Assembly (NCBI GenBank): GCA_927405585.1
Contig: CAKMJS010000101.1
Span: 1-54,250 of the forward strand
DNA from: an uncultured Desulfosporosinus sp.
GTDB lineage: Bacteria; Bacillota; Desulfitobacteriia; Desulfitobacteriales; Desulfitobacteriaceae
DNA: 54,250 nt
Direction of reading: 5' to 3'
Of the stretch, positions 8,281-15,739 are shown piece after piece (the first letter of the stretch is position 1; each line of letters starts with the position of its first letter). Both the position numbers and the translations under genes were made by a program. The notes under the pieces are model-generated. The model searched no databases, was not told the origin of the DNA, and saw only the letters and a list, made by a program, of their open reading frames with translations.

Positions 8281-8949
8281 TCAAGCTAACGGCAACACTT
8301 GACAGGCATACCCCATAGACTGTATTTGCTTGACTAATCCTTCCGACTTTGACTGTAGAACTCGTACGCTCAGGTATATATCGCGATCATCAGCAGGCAC
8401 AAATGCAGGTTCTTCACCAGCCAAAGCACGGTACTCATAGCCATAATAATCACAGATCCCACGATAAACTGCCTCAGCAATTGACGCTGTACTCCGCACG
8501 ATCCACTCTGCATCCCTGGCATTGTCATGGAAGCCTAGCTCGATCAGTGCCGAGGTGGCTGAGACACGATCCCCTACTTCAATCAGCATAGGATTATACT
8601 TTATGCCTCGGTCCACACCTCGAGAAAGTGGTGCGATCTGCTTATAGAGTGCCTGAGCTAAACGCTCGCTGTTGGTCTTCGGCGCATAGGCGTAGACTTC
8701 GGTCCCCACTCCGCCGCCTGCGTTACTGTGTAGCGCGATATGGAGATCCGCTTTAAAGGTATTTGAATCCTTAGCCATTTGATTGACGGTCATATCGGGC
8801 GTATTTCTCTTAATGTCAAAGCGACCATCGTGCGTAAGCATGGGTATCAGGACATCGGCAATCTTGTTCATTTCCACCTCTTCTGTTCCAAATGGCCCTA
8901 TGCCTAGGTTATGCTCCTGACTGCTTGGGCTGATGTATATCCTCTTCAA
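8281..8949 (-). CDS. N-acetylmuramoyl-L-alanine amidase (phage endolysin type)
   Basis: This is a zinc amidase of the Amidase_3 type, cleaving the bond between muramic acid and the peptide stem. Of 222 residues, metal ligands and catalytic residues can be placed at SQEHN (near residue 13), EEVEMN (about 25), HIALHSNAGG (about 71-80) and ALIELGFHDN (about 138), where Glu is the general base. The last 45 residues form a small extra segment, perhaps wall binding. There is no signal peptide, as is normal for holin-released endolysins. TTG start with GGGGG seven bases upstream. It is the last gene of the LexA-controlled cassette DUF1659-DUF2922-YvrJ-amidase. Confidence 0.88.
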   Translation of the reverse strand: MKRIYISPSSQEHNLGIGPFGTEEVEMNKIADVLIPMLTHDGRFDIKRNTPDMTVNQMAKDSNTFKADLHIALHSNAGGGVGTEVYAYAPKTNSERLAQALYKQIAPLSRGVDRGIKYNPMLIEVGDRVSATSALIELGFHDNARDAEWIVRSTASIAEAVYRGICDYYGYEYRALAGEEPAFVPADDRDIYLSVRVLQSKSEGLVKQIQSMGYACQVLPLA

Positions 8950-8989
8950 ATAGATACCCCCTAGTCAAAAATTTGTAGATTAAACAAAA

Positions 8990-9022
8990 GAGCCCATCAT
9001 CCGGTGGATACCGGCAGGGCTC
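8990..9022 (-). terminator. terminator/attenuator between yvrJ-like gene and amidase
   Basis: GAGCCC (8990-8995) pairs with GGGCTC (9017-9022), with an inner CCGG/CCGG stem (9001-9004, 9011-9014). On the minus strand it is followed by TTTTGTTT. It sits between the YvrJ-like gene and the amidase, so amidase expression may depend on read-through. Confidence 0.65.
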
Positions 9023-9057
9023 GCTGAGTCGAAGCGTTGACAGCGCTGATCAGGGCA

Positions 9058-9204
9058 TTATGCCTTCATAACAGCAATGGCCTTGGCAAGTTCCGTGATA
9101 CTGAGCGTGAGATCGCTTAATTTTCCTTCTATTCGCACCAACAAATATGCACTCACGACGATTGGGAAACCAAAATTAGCGACCAGCTTTAACATCTCAT
9201 CCAT
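9058..9204 (-). CDS. YvrJ family small membrane protein
   Basis: A 48-residue protein: MDEMLKLVANFGFPIVVSAY, then LLVRIEGKL and a short amphipathic tail. FGFPIVVxxYLLxRxExKL is the signature of the YvrJ family (PF12841), single-pass proteins encoded by Bacillus and Clostridia, often near phage lysis genes. The ATG follows GGAGAGAGGTTCGT. Position before the amidase suggests a holin-like or accessory lysis role, but YvrJ function is not established. Confidence 0.85.
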   Translation of the reverse strand: MDEMLKLVANFGFPIVVSAYLLVRIEGKLSDLTLSITELAKAIAVMKA

Positions 9205-9377
9205 ACGAACCTCTCTCCTTTCTGCGACGTTTCATTTATGGACCATAACATTGAGTTCAGACTAGTGGCTATAATGCGATATGGAGAGGCGAATTCGCCT
9301 CTCCACCTACGTCCTGCACTCGTCTTTTAATAACCCAATTCGAACGATATCCCTGCCCGAGTTATCACTCTGTGATT

Positions 9378-9623
9378 CTAGACGATCGGTGCATCATACA
9401 AATCCTGAGTCGTGGTATCGACGATCGAGATATCTTTAATACCAATGAGATCGCCGCTGGTGGATGTGAAAAGATTCTTCGCAATCACCAGATTCATATA
9501 CGCCTGGACCGTTGCAGCCGTCAAATCTGGCAACGGTTTGTTCAAGGTGTAACTTACCGAACCTCCTACATCGGTGATAAAGGTCATTCGCAGAACTTTT
9601 TTAGATACTGTACCAACTGCCAT
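9378..9623 (-). CDS. DUF2922 family protein
   Basis: The 81-residue protein contains KKVLRMTFITDVGG and TAATVQAYMNLVIAKNLF, ending with ISIVDTTTQDLYDAPIV, which fits the small DUF2922 family usually encoded beside DUF1659 and YvrJ genes in Firmicutes. ATG follows AAAGGAGGATAACT. Function is unknown; it is soluble and acidic. It is the second gene of the SOS-controlled cassette. Confidence 0.82.
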   Translation of the reverse strand: MAVGTVSKKVLRMTFITDVGGSVSYTLNKPLPDLTAATVQAYMNLVIAKNLFTSTSGDLIGIKDISIVDTTTQDLYDAPIV

Positions 9624-9671
9624 AGTTATCCTCCTTTCCTTTCGGCTTTAGTAGCTTTAATGCGTTCTGAA

Positions 9672-9902
9672 TTATAGCCCGTCGTCCACTAAATCAATGC
9701 GATTGTCTCGGCGTACATTGATCAAAGGGTCTTCGGAAAGGGCTTGCATAGCAGTTGCCACATCCAAGATATCTTGATCTGGAGTTTCGAATTTAACATT
9801 TGGATAACTGCGAGTCGAAAAGATCGGAGATCCTTCTGGAGTCGAGTCAATTTGAACATCTAGTACCATAACGGTGTCTTTTGTTGAAGCAAGAACAGCC
9901 AT
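9672..9902 (-). CDS. DUF1659 family protein
   Basis: The 76-residue protein ends QALSEDPLINVRRDNRIDL, where the 'RRDN..L' ending is typical of the DUF1659 family, the usual neighbour of DUF2922 and YvrJ. ATG follows GGAGGTGATATGA. It is the first gene after a promoter with a LexA box, so the cassette is probably DNA-damage inducible. Function unknown. Confidence 0.78.
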   Translation of the reverse strand: MAVLASTKDTVMVLDVQIDSTPEGSPIFSTRSYPNVKFETPDQDILDVATAMQALSEDPLINVRRDNRIDLVDDGL

Positions 9903-9975
9903 TCATATCACCTCCCTTCGGTCAAGGTTTACTAAAAAGGTAAAACTATTCGTTAAAGATCTGCCCTTCTCTATA

Positions 9976-9988
9976 CGAACATATGTTC
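9976..9988. promoter_or_regulatory. LexA (DinR) SOS box
   Basis: CGAACATATGTTC is a perfect palindrome matching the Firmicutes LexA consensus GAAC-N4-GTTC. It sits about a dozen bases downstream of the -10 hexamer of the promoter at 10001-10030, where bound LexA would block transcription of the DUF1659-amidase cassette. Confidence 0.82.
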
Positions 9989-10000
9989 TACTTTTGTTCT

Positions 10001-10030
10001 ATTATAACACGTCCATTACAATATTATCAA
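10001..10030 (-). promoter_or_regulatory. sigma-A promoter of the DUF1659-amidase cassette
   Basis: Minus strand TTGATA (10025-10030), 18-bp spacer, TATAAT (10001-10006). It points at the DUF1659 gene and is followed by the LexA box. Confidence 0.7.
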
Positions 10031-10065
10031 GACATATTTATTAAACTATTGAGATTATTTTAAGT

Positions 10066-10764
10066 TCACTGTCCCACCATCTGTGTATTCTGCCTGGGCT
10101 CGGGCGTTTGCAGCCGGCTAGTTATAACGGCCCTGGCTAACAACTCCCTGATTTGGTTCGATCTAGATTCAATGTCTTCCATGTCTTCCATGTCTTCAAG
10201 TTCCTCGTCGTCGGCCACTCGAACATTACGGTTGCTTAACGAAGGCTTTGGAAGTTCCAGAACTGGACTATTTCCCAATCCTGCCATGAGATCCCTTAGC
10301 TTTTGCGGGGTTTTGGCGTCCATCATCTCACGCTTTGCTAAGGTTTCATAAGCCATGCGGAACTGTGCTCTGTTCATATCATTCTCCTCGTTGAGACAGA
10401 AGGCTTGAAATCCTCCCAACGCTTTCATGGCTGCCCTATTCAGCGGCGTGAGTGATTCGAGGGCTTCTTCGCCTCGATGCACGCCGAAGTTCCTGACTGC
10501 CCTTAAGACTTGTTCGTAGGCTTCCGGCCAGGGAAGCGTTTCCCGCCCGGTCACCTCTAGGCCTGCCTTTCGAAAGACCGCCGGCATCGGCAAGAAGGGA
10601 TTTTCAAGAGTGGCAATAATTCGTTGTCCACCCACCATTGCCACTTCAAACTCTAAGTCGTTCAACATGTCCCAGTAGACTTGCGTTCTCTCGGGAGAAG
10701 GATTTATGTCTGTAGTCACACTGGTAATGTATCGGAAGAATTTCTGAAATTCTGCCTGGTTCAT
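10066..10764 (-). CDS. G39P-like phage replication protein (helicase-loader type)
   Basis: Residues 1-65 follow the pattern of the phage SPP1 G39P/DnaI-like N-terminal domain: a helical segment with YWDMLNDLEFEVAM, then RIIATLENPFLPMPAVFRKA, which resembles the usual 'FPPTIAEIR' element. WPEAYEQVLRAVRNFGVHRG and ALGGFQAFCLNEE follow, common in replisome-organiser partners. The C-terminal part is acidic and low complexity (EDMEDMEDIE) and probably disordered. ATG follows AAGGGGATGGACGA. Gene order after the BRO and DUF4373 genes supports a replication role; inference from pattern, not alignment. Confidence 0.6.
   Translation of the reverse strand: MNQAEFQKFFRYITSVTTDINPSPERTQVYWDMLNDLEFEVAMVGGQRIIATLENPFLPMPAVFRKAGLEVTGRETLPWPEAYEQVLRAVRNFGVHRGEEALESLTPLNRAAMKALGGFQAFCLNEENDMNRAQFRMAYETLAKREMMDAKTPQKLRDLMAGLGNSPVLELPKPSLSNRNVRVADDEELEDMEDMEDIESRSNQIRELLARAVITSRLQTPEPRQNTQMVGQ
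10172..10198. repeat. three tandem 9-bp repeats in the G39P-like gene
   Basis: ATGTCTTCC occurs twice and is followed by ATGTCTTCA (10172-10198), encoding an acidic Glu-Asp-Met repeat on the minus strand. Copy number could change by slippage. Confidence 0.8.
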
Positions 10765-10837
10765 TCGTCCATCCCCTTTAGCATTGCTGGGTTTAATGAC
10801 AGCATAAGATTTTGTTAAATTTAATAATGTATCTCTC

Positions 10838-11521
10838 TTAATGAATTCTTGGCGACCACCATCGGATAAACTCGAAGGCCTTGGTCAGATCGGATCTCTT
10901 CAGATCCCGGTAGCTTGGAATCCCGAACTGCTTTTTCAGCGCTCCATAAATCGGTCGATACAGATCGAGACGACCTAGGGTGTGTGCTCTGGAATTAACG
11001 GCCCCTTGGATCTGCTTTTGCTCCCGGGTGGTTAGCGTGATTTCTTGGGTAACCCTTTGGTCGAGGGCAGTCAGCGCGAATTCATGCTCCACCAAGGCTG
11101 CTTGGCTTTCATATTGGGCATGCTTTACTTCATTCAGTTCGCGCTCTTGCTGGGCTAGGAGTTGGACCGATTGCAACAAGGCTTCGACGGTCGTGAGCCC
11201 AGTTGAATAAGAGCCAGTCTTTCGGATGGTGGGAATTACTTCATGGATAATCCAACGCTTGAAGACTTTTGCTTCGGGCTTACGACTTGCCAAGACCAGA
11301 GAGTAGATGCCATATTCGTTCACAACTTGCATCTTTTGTTTACCACCAGGGGTGTCAGTTAAAGCGACACTCTTTTCATCGTGATCGAGCTTGGAGTAAG
11401 CCTCGCGATTGTTGAGTATTTCAAGAATGTCGCAGATGTCTTTCACGACAAACCAGGGCATACCATCCCTGACCTCGGTTCTAATTGGGTGACCTTCGTA
11501 GTTAAATAATTGAGGAAGCAT
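10838..11521 (-). CDS. BRO-N domain phage antirepressor
   Basis: A 227-residue protein. Residues 1-100 are a Bro-N DNA-binding domain: FNYEGHPIRTEVRDGMPWFV, VKDICDILEI, VVNEYGIYSLVLASRKPEAK and FKRWIIHEVIPTIRKTGSY are classic family motifs. The middle is a coiled coil. The C-terminal part (GAVNSRAHTLGR to SYRDLKRSDL) resembles the ORF6C/KilA-type C-terminal domain. Antirepressors of this type bind phage repressors or operators during induction. ATG follows GGAGGTAAAACC. It lies in the middle of the prophage replication block rather than next to the repressor. Confidence 0.88.
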   Translation of the reverse strand: MLPQLFNYEGHPIRTEVRDGMPWFVVKDICDILEILNNREAYSKLDHDEKSVALTDTPGGKQKMQVVNEYGIYSLVLASRKPEAKVFKRWIIHEVIPTIRKTGSYSTGLTTVEALLQSVQLLAQQERELNEVKHAQYESQAALVEHEFALTALDQRVTQEITLTTREQKQIQGAVNSRAHTLGRLDLYRPIYGALKKQFGIPSYRDLKRSDLTKAFEFIRWWSPRIH

Positions 11522-11558
11522 GGTTTTACCTCCTTAAACTCAATCTTCACAGGGTTCC

Positions 11559-12380
11559 TCATTCGTACATCCCCTTCGTCATGGCTGCCCATTGATCGAT
11601 GGCATCAAAGGATCTTGGTCTGTTGGTTTGCTTCCCCGGGCTTCCTCGCAGTCTTTGCTTATCTTCATTGAGTCGCTTCAGCACCCAGCCAACTCCGACC
11701 ATCGTGTGGTAATCAGACGTGTTCGGCTTGTTGCCTTTGGTGAGGTACCAGTTATCCAGGATGGAGATCATCTGCTTCGTTTCTGCTTCCCCATGTTGAG
11801 CGATTAACTTACCGTATTCCGATTCGAGTAAGCGCACCTTTTCACCATAGACATTTTTCACGACTTCCAGCTTCGCGCCTTTCTCTTCTTTACGTCCCTG
11901 TAATCTCTCCTCTTCTCTTCTTTCCTTTCCTTTACTCTCCTTTCCTTTACTTTGTGGCGTTTCTGTCCTAGTTTCTGGAGTAGTTTCCGGGGTAGTTTCT
12001 GAAGCTTTTCTGTACTTTGATCGCATGCTTTCACGATTTCCAATCACAACTGAGGCCCTTTTCTTAATGCCTGAGCTGGTTAAAACCCCTCGTTGTTCAT
12101 AGGCTTCTCGATCAAAACACCTGCGTTTTAAAGCTGTTTCAAGCATTCTGTTGAATTGCTCTTCCGTTACTGCTACTTTCTTACAGAGTATCTGGATCGT
12201 TTCTGCGTCAGATATGTCGAGCTCAAACTCTGCCGTTCTGTAAATCCTTTCTAGGAGGATAAAGTAAAAAGCATAGCCATCGTTCCCATATAAAACTCTG
12301 AGCGCTTCAATCTTCTCATCATTCACCGCATCGTTATCGTGTGGGAAATAATCCATTCCTTCCTTTTGGGGTCTTGCCAT
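11559..12380 (-). CDS. DUF4373 (Lin1244/Lin1753-like) phage replication protein
   Basis: A 273-residue protein. The N terminus MARPQKEGMDYFPHD, then EALRVLYGNDGYAFYFILLERIY is the hallmark of the DUF4373/Lin1244 N-terminal domain, a winged-helix-like domain of phage replication initiators. A Lys/Glu-rich low-complexity linker (about residues 130-170) leads to a C-terminal segment with WYLTKGNKPNTSDYHTMVGV. It probably binds the phage origin; no iteron-like repeats were spotted within the gene. It precedes the BRO gene by 37 bp. Confidence 0.8.
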   Translation of the reverse strand: MARPQKEGMDYFPHDNDAVNDEKIEALRVLYGNDGYAFYFILLERIYRTAEFELDISDAETIQILCKKVAVTEEQFNRMLETALKRRCFDREAYEQRGVLTSSGIKKRASVVIGNRESMRSKYRKASETTPETTPETRTETPQSKGKESKGKERREEERLQGRKEEKGAKLEVVKNVYGEKVRLLESEYGKLIAQHGEAETKQMISILDNWYLTKGNKPNTSDYHTMVGVGWVLKRLNEDKQRLRGSPGKQTNRPRSFDAIDQWAAMTKGMYE

Positions 12381-12436
12381 GTAAGTACAACACTCCCTTC
12401 CCTAAAACTTACCTAGAACCATGTTCCTAGGTATAA

Positions 12437-13237
12437 TTAATCGGCTACTTCCAAGTAGTGAACAGCTCCCGTTAAGACTTTAGTCGCTCGACAGTAGTCG
12501 CACCTCTCGCACCTAATCGGCTCAGCGAGCCCTGTTTTGAGTGCGATGAGTCTGGGCATATTTCGCTCCACCTCTGTCAGTTCTGTGACCCATCTCGCCG
12601 GGTCTGTCAAGCGAATTAAGGCTTTATCGGGATACTTCTCCTTACTGACCGCTACGAGCAGATACTCTGACCAGTCCCCGAAGGCTCTTCCCCTGGCGAT
12701 TCGCTCAACCTCGGTATAGATTGCAGCTTTGAGGGGATATTTGTAGAGTTCAAGGAAAGATACGTGGTGCCGAGTCCCCTCATCCCACACCTTCTCTGTG
12801 ATACTCCTCGTGGTTGCTAGGTCAATTATCTGGCGGCGATCACTGCTCAGGACATTGGCCATAACCTTCCATGTTACACCATATAGTTCCGCCGTCAGGA
12901 TTCTGTCCTTTTCCCCTTCGAGGGTAGACATCACCAACGGATCTTCCTCAAGGCAGTCAATCATCGTATTCGCGACGAGATAGTCCGCTCTCAAGGTAAG
13001 CGCTTTGGTAAACATGGTTCGGTGCTTTAGCATAAATTCAAATTGCTTGCCGGCATTCCAGCTATGCACATATTGACCCACCTGCTGGGCAGTCGTTGGC
13101 ACGTCCACCCAGACATCGGCTAACTTGGCCATTTCTTTGGCCTCGCACTCGTATACAAAGCCCACATACTGGCTGCGCGATAGATAGTCCAGATTGGCTT
13201 GGATACTATGATAATTGTCCTGCGTCAATACAAGCAT
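12437..13237 (-). CDS. DUF3799 phage exonuclease (PD-(D/E)XK fold), catalytic residues altered
   Basis: A 266-residue protein of the phage exonuclease family that opens LTxxNYxS and shows SQYVGFVYECEAKEMAKLAD, VGQYVHSWNAG, VSFLELYKYPLKAAIYTEVE and a terminal CERCDYC iron/zinc-type cluster. As I recall the family, the catalytic block reads W-K-x-K-I-D ... V-D-L-K-T. Here it is TWKVMANVL and IIDLATTRS, so the catalytic Asp is Asn and the Lys is Ala. It is probably inactive as a nuclease or repurposed. Its ATG overlaps the stop of the upstream ATPase gene (TAATG), indicating coupling to that protein. Confidence 0.78.
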   Translation of the reverse strand: MLVLTQDNYHSIQANLDYLSRSQYVGFVYECEAKEMAKLADVWVDVPTTAQQVGQYVHSWNAGKQFEFMLKHRTMFTKALTLRADYLVANTMIDCLEEDPLVMSTLEGEKDRILTAELYGVTWKVMANVLSSDRRQIIDLATTRSITEKVWDEGTRHHVSFLELYKYPLKAAIYTEVERIARGRAFGDWSEYLLVAVSKEKYPDKALIRLTDPARWVTELTEVERNMPRLIALKTGLAEPIRCERCDYCRATKVLTGAVHYLEVAD

Positions 13238-14886
13238 TACTCGCCCTCCTTGACAGTTCCCTCCGAGACGTTCATGGTCAGGTCCCCATCCTCGGTCGAT
13301 ACCACGACGTATTGAAACTCATCCTCCTGGATTTCCTTTTCAATCCAGGTTCGCGCCGACGGGTTGATCTTGTTCCAGCCATCGAGGCAGATCAATTTTA
13401 ATTGCCCGGCTTGAGCTTTGGCGACTCGGAAGGCGAGTTCTAGTTGTTCTCCTTCGCTCAGCCCGTCAATCAGCGTCTTCCCAATTCGGATTTGCCCCTC
13501 CCCGTCTACGGAGATTCCTGGAATCGGCAGCGCAGCGATCTTCAGTAACTCCGTGGGCATCTTGCGGCCCTTTTCGATTCGAGCCGTCAAGAGCTTGGAG
13601 AGTTCCTCGAGTGGCGCTAATTTCTCACGAATTAGAGAAGCCATCAGGTCGTAATCGCGCAGGAAGCTCTGCATGTGCGCAACCTCGGCGGCAGCTCGGC
13701 TTAAGGGCTCAACGTCGACTTCTACTGTCTCGGCAAGGACTTTTCGTGAGCTCTCGATCTTGGCCTCGACCGTCTTGATCCGCTCGTCTGCTTTTTCTCC
13801 AATGCTGAGCAGCGCGTTCTCTTCGATCCCTACGAGGGACGCCAGTTCCAAGTCCTTCCCATAGATTGTTTTTTCATAGTCGGCGACCTGTTGTTCTAGC
13901 TCCTTGACTCCACGTTGGATCTCCTGCCTGGCCCGGTCTTTCTTAATCGCATATTCATCCCTAAGCTCTAGATACTTGCGTTCCAGCTCGAGGGTATAGG
14001 CATCATCGGACTGCTGGATCAAGAGGTCCTGCTGAGAAATAGAGCTGTTCGCTCGCTCCATCTTGTGGGTCATAGCTTGTCGGTCTTCCTCTATCTCGTG
14101 TCGCCTTTGGTTCATCTCGTTCCGTTTGGTTTGCTTTTCAGCCTCGGCCTCAGCCTTTACTGTAGCAATACGCTCCTCTTGTCCTTCGATCATGGCCTTA
14201 GCATTTTCTCTCTGCTGATTGAGGTGCTCGGCATCCGAGACCGCTTTATAAAACTCAGAGACTTTTTTCGATCGCCATTCTTCCCCGTCGTAATGGGCTG
14301 GAAGTTCGTTTTTGTAGCCGGTCACTTGAGCTTTAACGACCACGATGTCACGATTGACCACTTCCCGGTGGTTGAAGTAATTCTTCACAATCTGGCCAAG
14401 GACTTGCAGAATATGCTCCTCGTAATTCACGTCGGTCGGGATCTCACCGAACCAGTTCGAGATGTCGTCCATTGTCCAGGGGATCTCCAACATGTTCAGA
14501 ATGATTTTGGCCTGCTCCACGGAAGTTTTCGTACAAAATTCCAAAGGTTTAAAAAGCTCGCCACTTAAGAATTGCTTCAAAAATCTCTCCGTGCTCGGGA
14601 CGGCTTGACCGGCCTTTCGAACTTTCAAATAGTCCGCTTTGTTCGCCCGCAGTTTACGATCGATCTCCAGACCATCATCGGTCTTAATAAAGATCGTTGC
14701 ATCGTCTGTACCGTGGCGGATGACTTCCATCCGTTGGCTTTTATTGCTGAAGCCTTTTTCGATGGCTTCGATGATACTGGTTTTACCAGACCCCATCCGG
14801 CCGGTTAGGATATTGATTTTACCGAGATCAACCTTAAATTCCGAGATTCCCACAAAATTACTGACCTCTAGTCTTGAGATTTTCAA
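13237..14886 (-). CDS. SbcC/Rad50-like AAA ATPase of phage type
   Basis: A 549-residue SMC-type ATPase. N-terminal SNFVGISEFKVDLGKINILT leads to the Walker A GRMGSGKTSI (about residues 30-39). A long coiled coil rich in Glu/Lys/Arg (about 215-430) follows. The C-terminal lobe holds the ABC signature LSEGEQLELAFRVAKAQ (about 480) and the Walker B-like LKLICLDGWNKI (about 500). Phages pair such ATPases with exonucleases for recombination, matching the coupled downstream DUF3799 gene. TTG start, with GGGGAGG upstream; its start overlaps the stop of a 26-residue frame. Confidence 0.85.
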   Translation of the reverse strand: MKISRLEVSNFVGISEFKVDLGKINILTGRMGSGKTSIIEAIEKGFSNKSQRMEVIRHGTDDATIFIKTDDGLEIDRKLRANKADYLKVRKAGQAVPSTERFLKQFLSGELFKPLEFCTKTSVEQAKIILNMLEIPWTMDDISNWFGEIPTDVNYEEHILQVLGQIVKNYFNHREVVNRDIVVVKAQVTGYKNELPAHYDGEEWRSKKVSEFYKAVSDAEHLNQQRENAKAMIEGQEERIATVKAEAEAEKQTKRNEMNQRRHEIEEDRQAMTHKMERANSSISQQDLLIQQSDDAYTLELERKYLELRDEYAIKKDRARQEIQRGVKELEQQVADYEKTIYGKDLELASLVGIEENALLSIGEKADERIKTVEAKIESSRKVLAETVEVDVEPLSRAAAEVAHMQSFLRDYDLMASLIREKLAPLEELSKLLTARIEKGRKMPTELLKIAALPIPGISVDGEGQIRIGKTLIDGLSEGEQLELAFRVAKAQAGQLKLICLDGWNKINPSARTWIEKEIQEDEFQYVVVSTEDGDLTMNVSEGTVKEGE

Positions 14887-14963
14887 TCTAACTCATCCTC
14901 CCCATCGTATTCATCCTTGTAGAATTCTTCCAAGGTTCGTTTCAAGTAGCATCTATCCTCCAC
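14883..14963 (-). CDS. small acidic protein coupled to the ATPase gene (26 aa)
   Basis: GTG at 14961-14963 lies eight bases after GGGGTG; the frame encodes EDRCYLKRTLEEFYKDEYDG and further acidic residues. Its TGA overlaps the TTG start of the ATPase (TTGA). The family is not recognised; it could be a translated leader. Just upstream another frame (WFEEIVTINPEGVKGLWRID, 14926-15000) also looks protein-like but lacks a start. Confidence 0.42.
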   Translation of the reverse strand: MEDRCYLKRTLEEFYKDEYDGEDELD

Positions 14964-15043
14964 AATCCTTTCACCCCTTCAGGATTGATCGTGACGATTT
15001 CCTCGAACCATGGTACAATCTAAGTGATTTCTTTTCTCTTAGG

Positions 15044-15070
15044 CTCTCCGTTGGCGCGGAGGGCTTTTTC
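15044..15070 (+). terminator. possible plus-strand terminator
   Basis: GCTCTCCG (15044-15051) pairs with CGGAGGGC (15058-15065) with one G.T pair, followed on the plus strand by TTTTTC. No plus-strand gene leads into it, so it may end an antisense transcript or be a structure in the minus-strand leader. Confidence 0.4.
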
Positions 15071-15100
15071 TTGTCCTGAGCATGTTACCACCTCCCACAG

Positions 15101-15217
15101 TTATTCAGCTTTAGCTCGGTAAGGTATCTCCGCTCCACAATACGGACAGACCCATAGGTTCGCGGGATCAGTTGAGTAGGCCGAGTTATGGCATGCTGGG
15201 CATACGCGTTTTTCCAT
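15101..15217 (-). CDS. small zinc-ribbon protein (38 aa)
   Basis: ATG (15215-15217) follows a perfect AGGAGGTGAGAACT. The 38 residues contain two CxxC pairs, VCPACHN and VCPYCGAEIPY, a minimal zinc ribbon. Such tiny proteins occur in phage early regions, possibly as transcription or replication modulators; no specific function is known. It lies between the minus-strand XRE gene and the ATPase block, in the same direction. Confidence 0.75.
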   Translation of the reverse strand: MEKRVCPACHNSAYSTDPANLWVCPYCGAEIPYRAKAE

Positions 15218-15255
15218 AGTTCTCACCTCCTTTCGTTCAAGGGACTCTCCATGGT

Positions 15256-15507
15256 TTAGGCGTCCTCTATGCTATATTGTATTTCCGTCATCTTGAGCAA
15301 AAAATTAAGATCGCTCTTGAGGGCTTTGGCAATCTTATACAAAGAATTTAAGGACGGTGTGTATCGTCCAGCCTCCGTATCCGCGATGAAGCTTCTCGAT
15401 AAACCAGTCTTGATACTAAGTCCTTCCTGCGTTAGGCCAAGCTTTTTCCGCTTACTAGAAATTGCTTCGCCTAACTTTCGTTTGTCGATCACCTTCTTGC
15501 TCGTCAT
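15256..15507 (-). CDS. XRE-family HTH regulator (Cro-like position)
   Basis: An 83-residue one-domain regulator. The helix-turn-helix is seen in GEAISSKRKKLGLTQEGLSI, TGLSRSFIADTEAGRYTPSL and YKIAKALKSDL. It is the first gene of the minus-strand early block and is divergent from the larger XRE gene at 15740, the arrangement of Cro and CI. ATG follows AAAGGAGAGAAGAT. The promoter at 15540-15568 carries an operator copy in its spacer, so it is probably repressed by the divergent protein and by itself. Confidence 0.85.
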   Translation of the reverse strand: MTSKKVIDKRKLGEAISSKRKKLGLTQEGLSIKTGLSRSFIADTEAGRYTPSLNSLYKIAKALKSDLNFLLKMTEIQYSIEDA

Positions 15508-15539
15508 ATCTTCTCTCCTTTCGTTAACGATCTAAGGCA

Positions 15540-15568
15540 ATTATATTGCATGTCCGTCATTGCCTCAA
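15540..15568 (-). promoter_or_regulatory. early (lytic-side) promoter
   Basis: Minus strand TTGAGG (15563-15568), 17-bp spacer, perfect TATAAT (15540-15545). The operator-like AATGACGGACA lies within the spacer, so a bound repressor would exclude RNA polymerase. Confidence 0.75.
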
Positions 15569-15706
15569 GGCCGCTATTCCCTGTATTGACCGGATTAGCT
15601 AATAAGCTCTTGCATTTACGACACATTACTTGTTCATCCGTCCATTATTACAAATTTTTATACTTGTAATTCCGACTATTAAGTCTTATACTATAAATGA
15701 CGGACA
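15551..15706. promoter_or_regulatory. repressor operator sites
   Basis: TGTCCGTCATT at 15551-15561 is the exact inverted counterpart of AATGACGGACA at 15696-15706. A related ATCCGTCCATT occurs at 15636-15646. The outer copies overlap the minus-strand promoter spacer and the start region of the plus-strand promoter, as expected for a phage repressor switch. Confidence 0.65.
15664..15692 (+). promoter_or_regulatory. promoter of the XRE repressor gene
   Basis: TTGTAA (15664-15669), 17-bp spacer, TATACT (15687-15692). The operator copy at 15696-15706 covers the probable transcription start, suggesting autoregulation. Confidence 0.7.
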
Positions 15707-15739
15707 GACAAACCAAAATCAGGGAGGTTAGATACTACC

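Noticed and set aside
8051-8302. 83-residue plus-strand frame
   Set aside because: Serine-rich shadow of minus-strand protein-like sequence (7994-8089) and of the amidase end; no ribosome binding site.
9372-9677. 101-residue plus-strand frame over the DUF2922 gene
   Set aside because: It is the antisense of a recognised gene with its own good ribosome binding site.
12396-12430. ACCTAG ... CTAGGT inverted repeat containing GAACCATGTTC as a third LexA box
   Set aside because: The GAAC and GTTC halves are three bases apart rather than four, so it does not fit the LexA consensus.
14065-14568. 167-residue plus-strand frame
   Set aside because: Shadow of the coiled-coil region of the ATPase gene, where skewed codon use keeps the other strand open.
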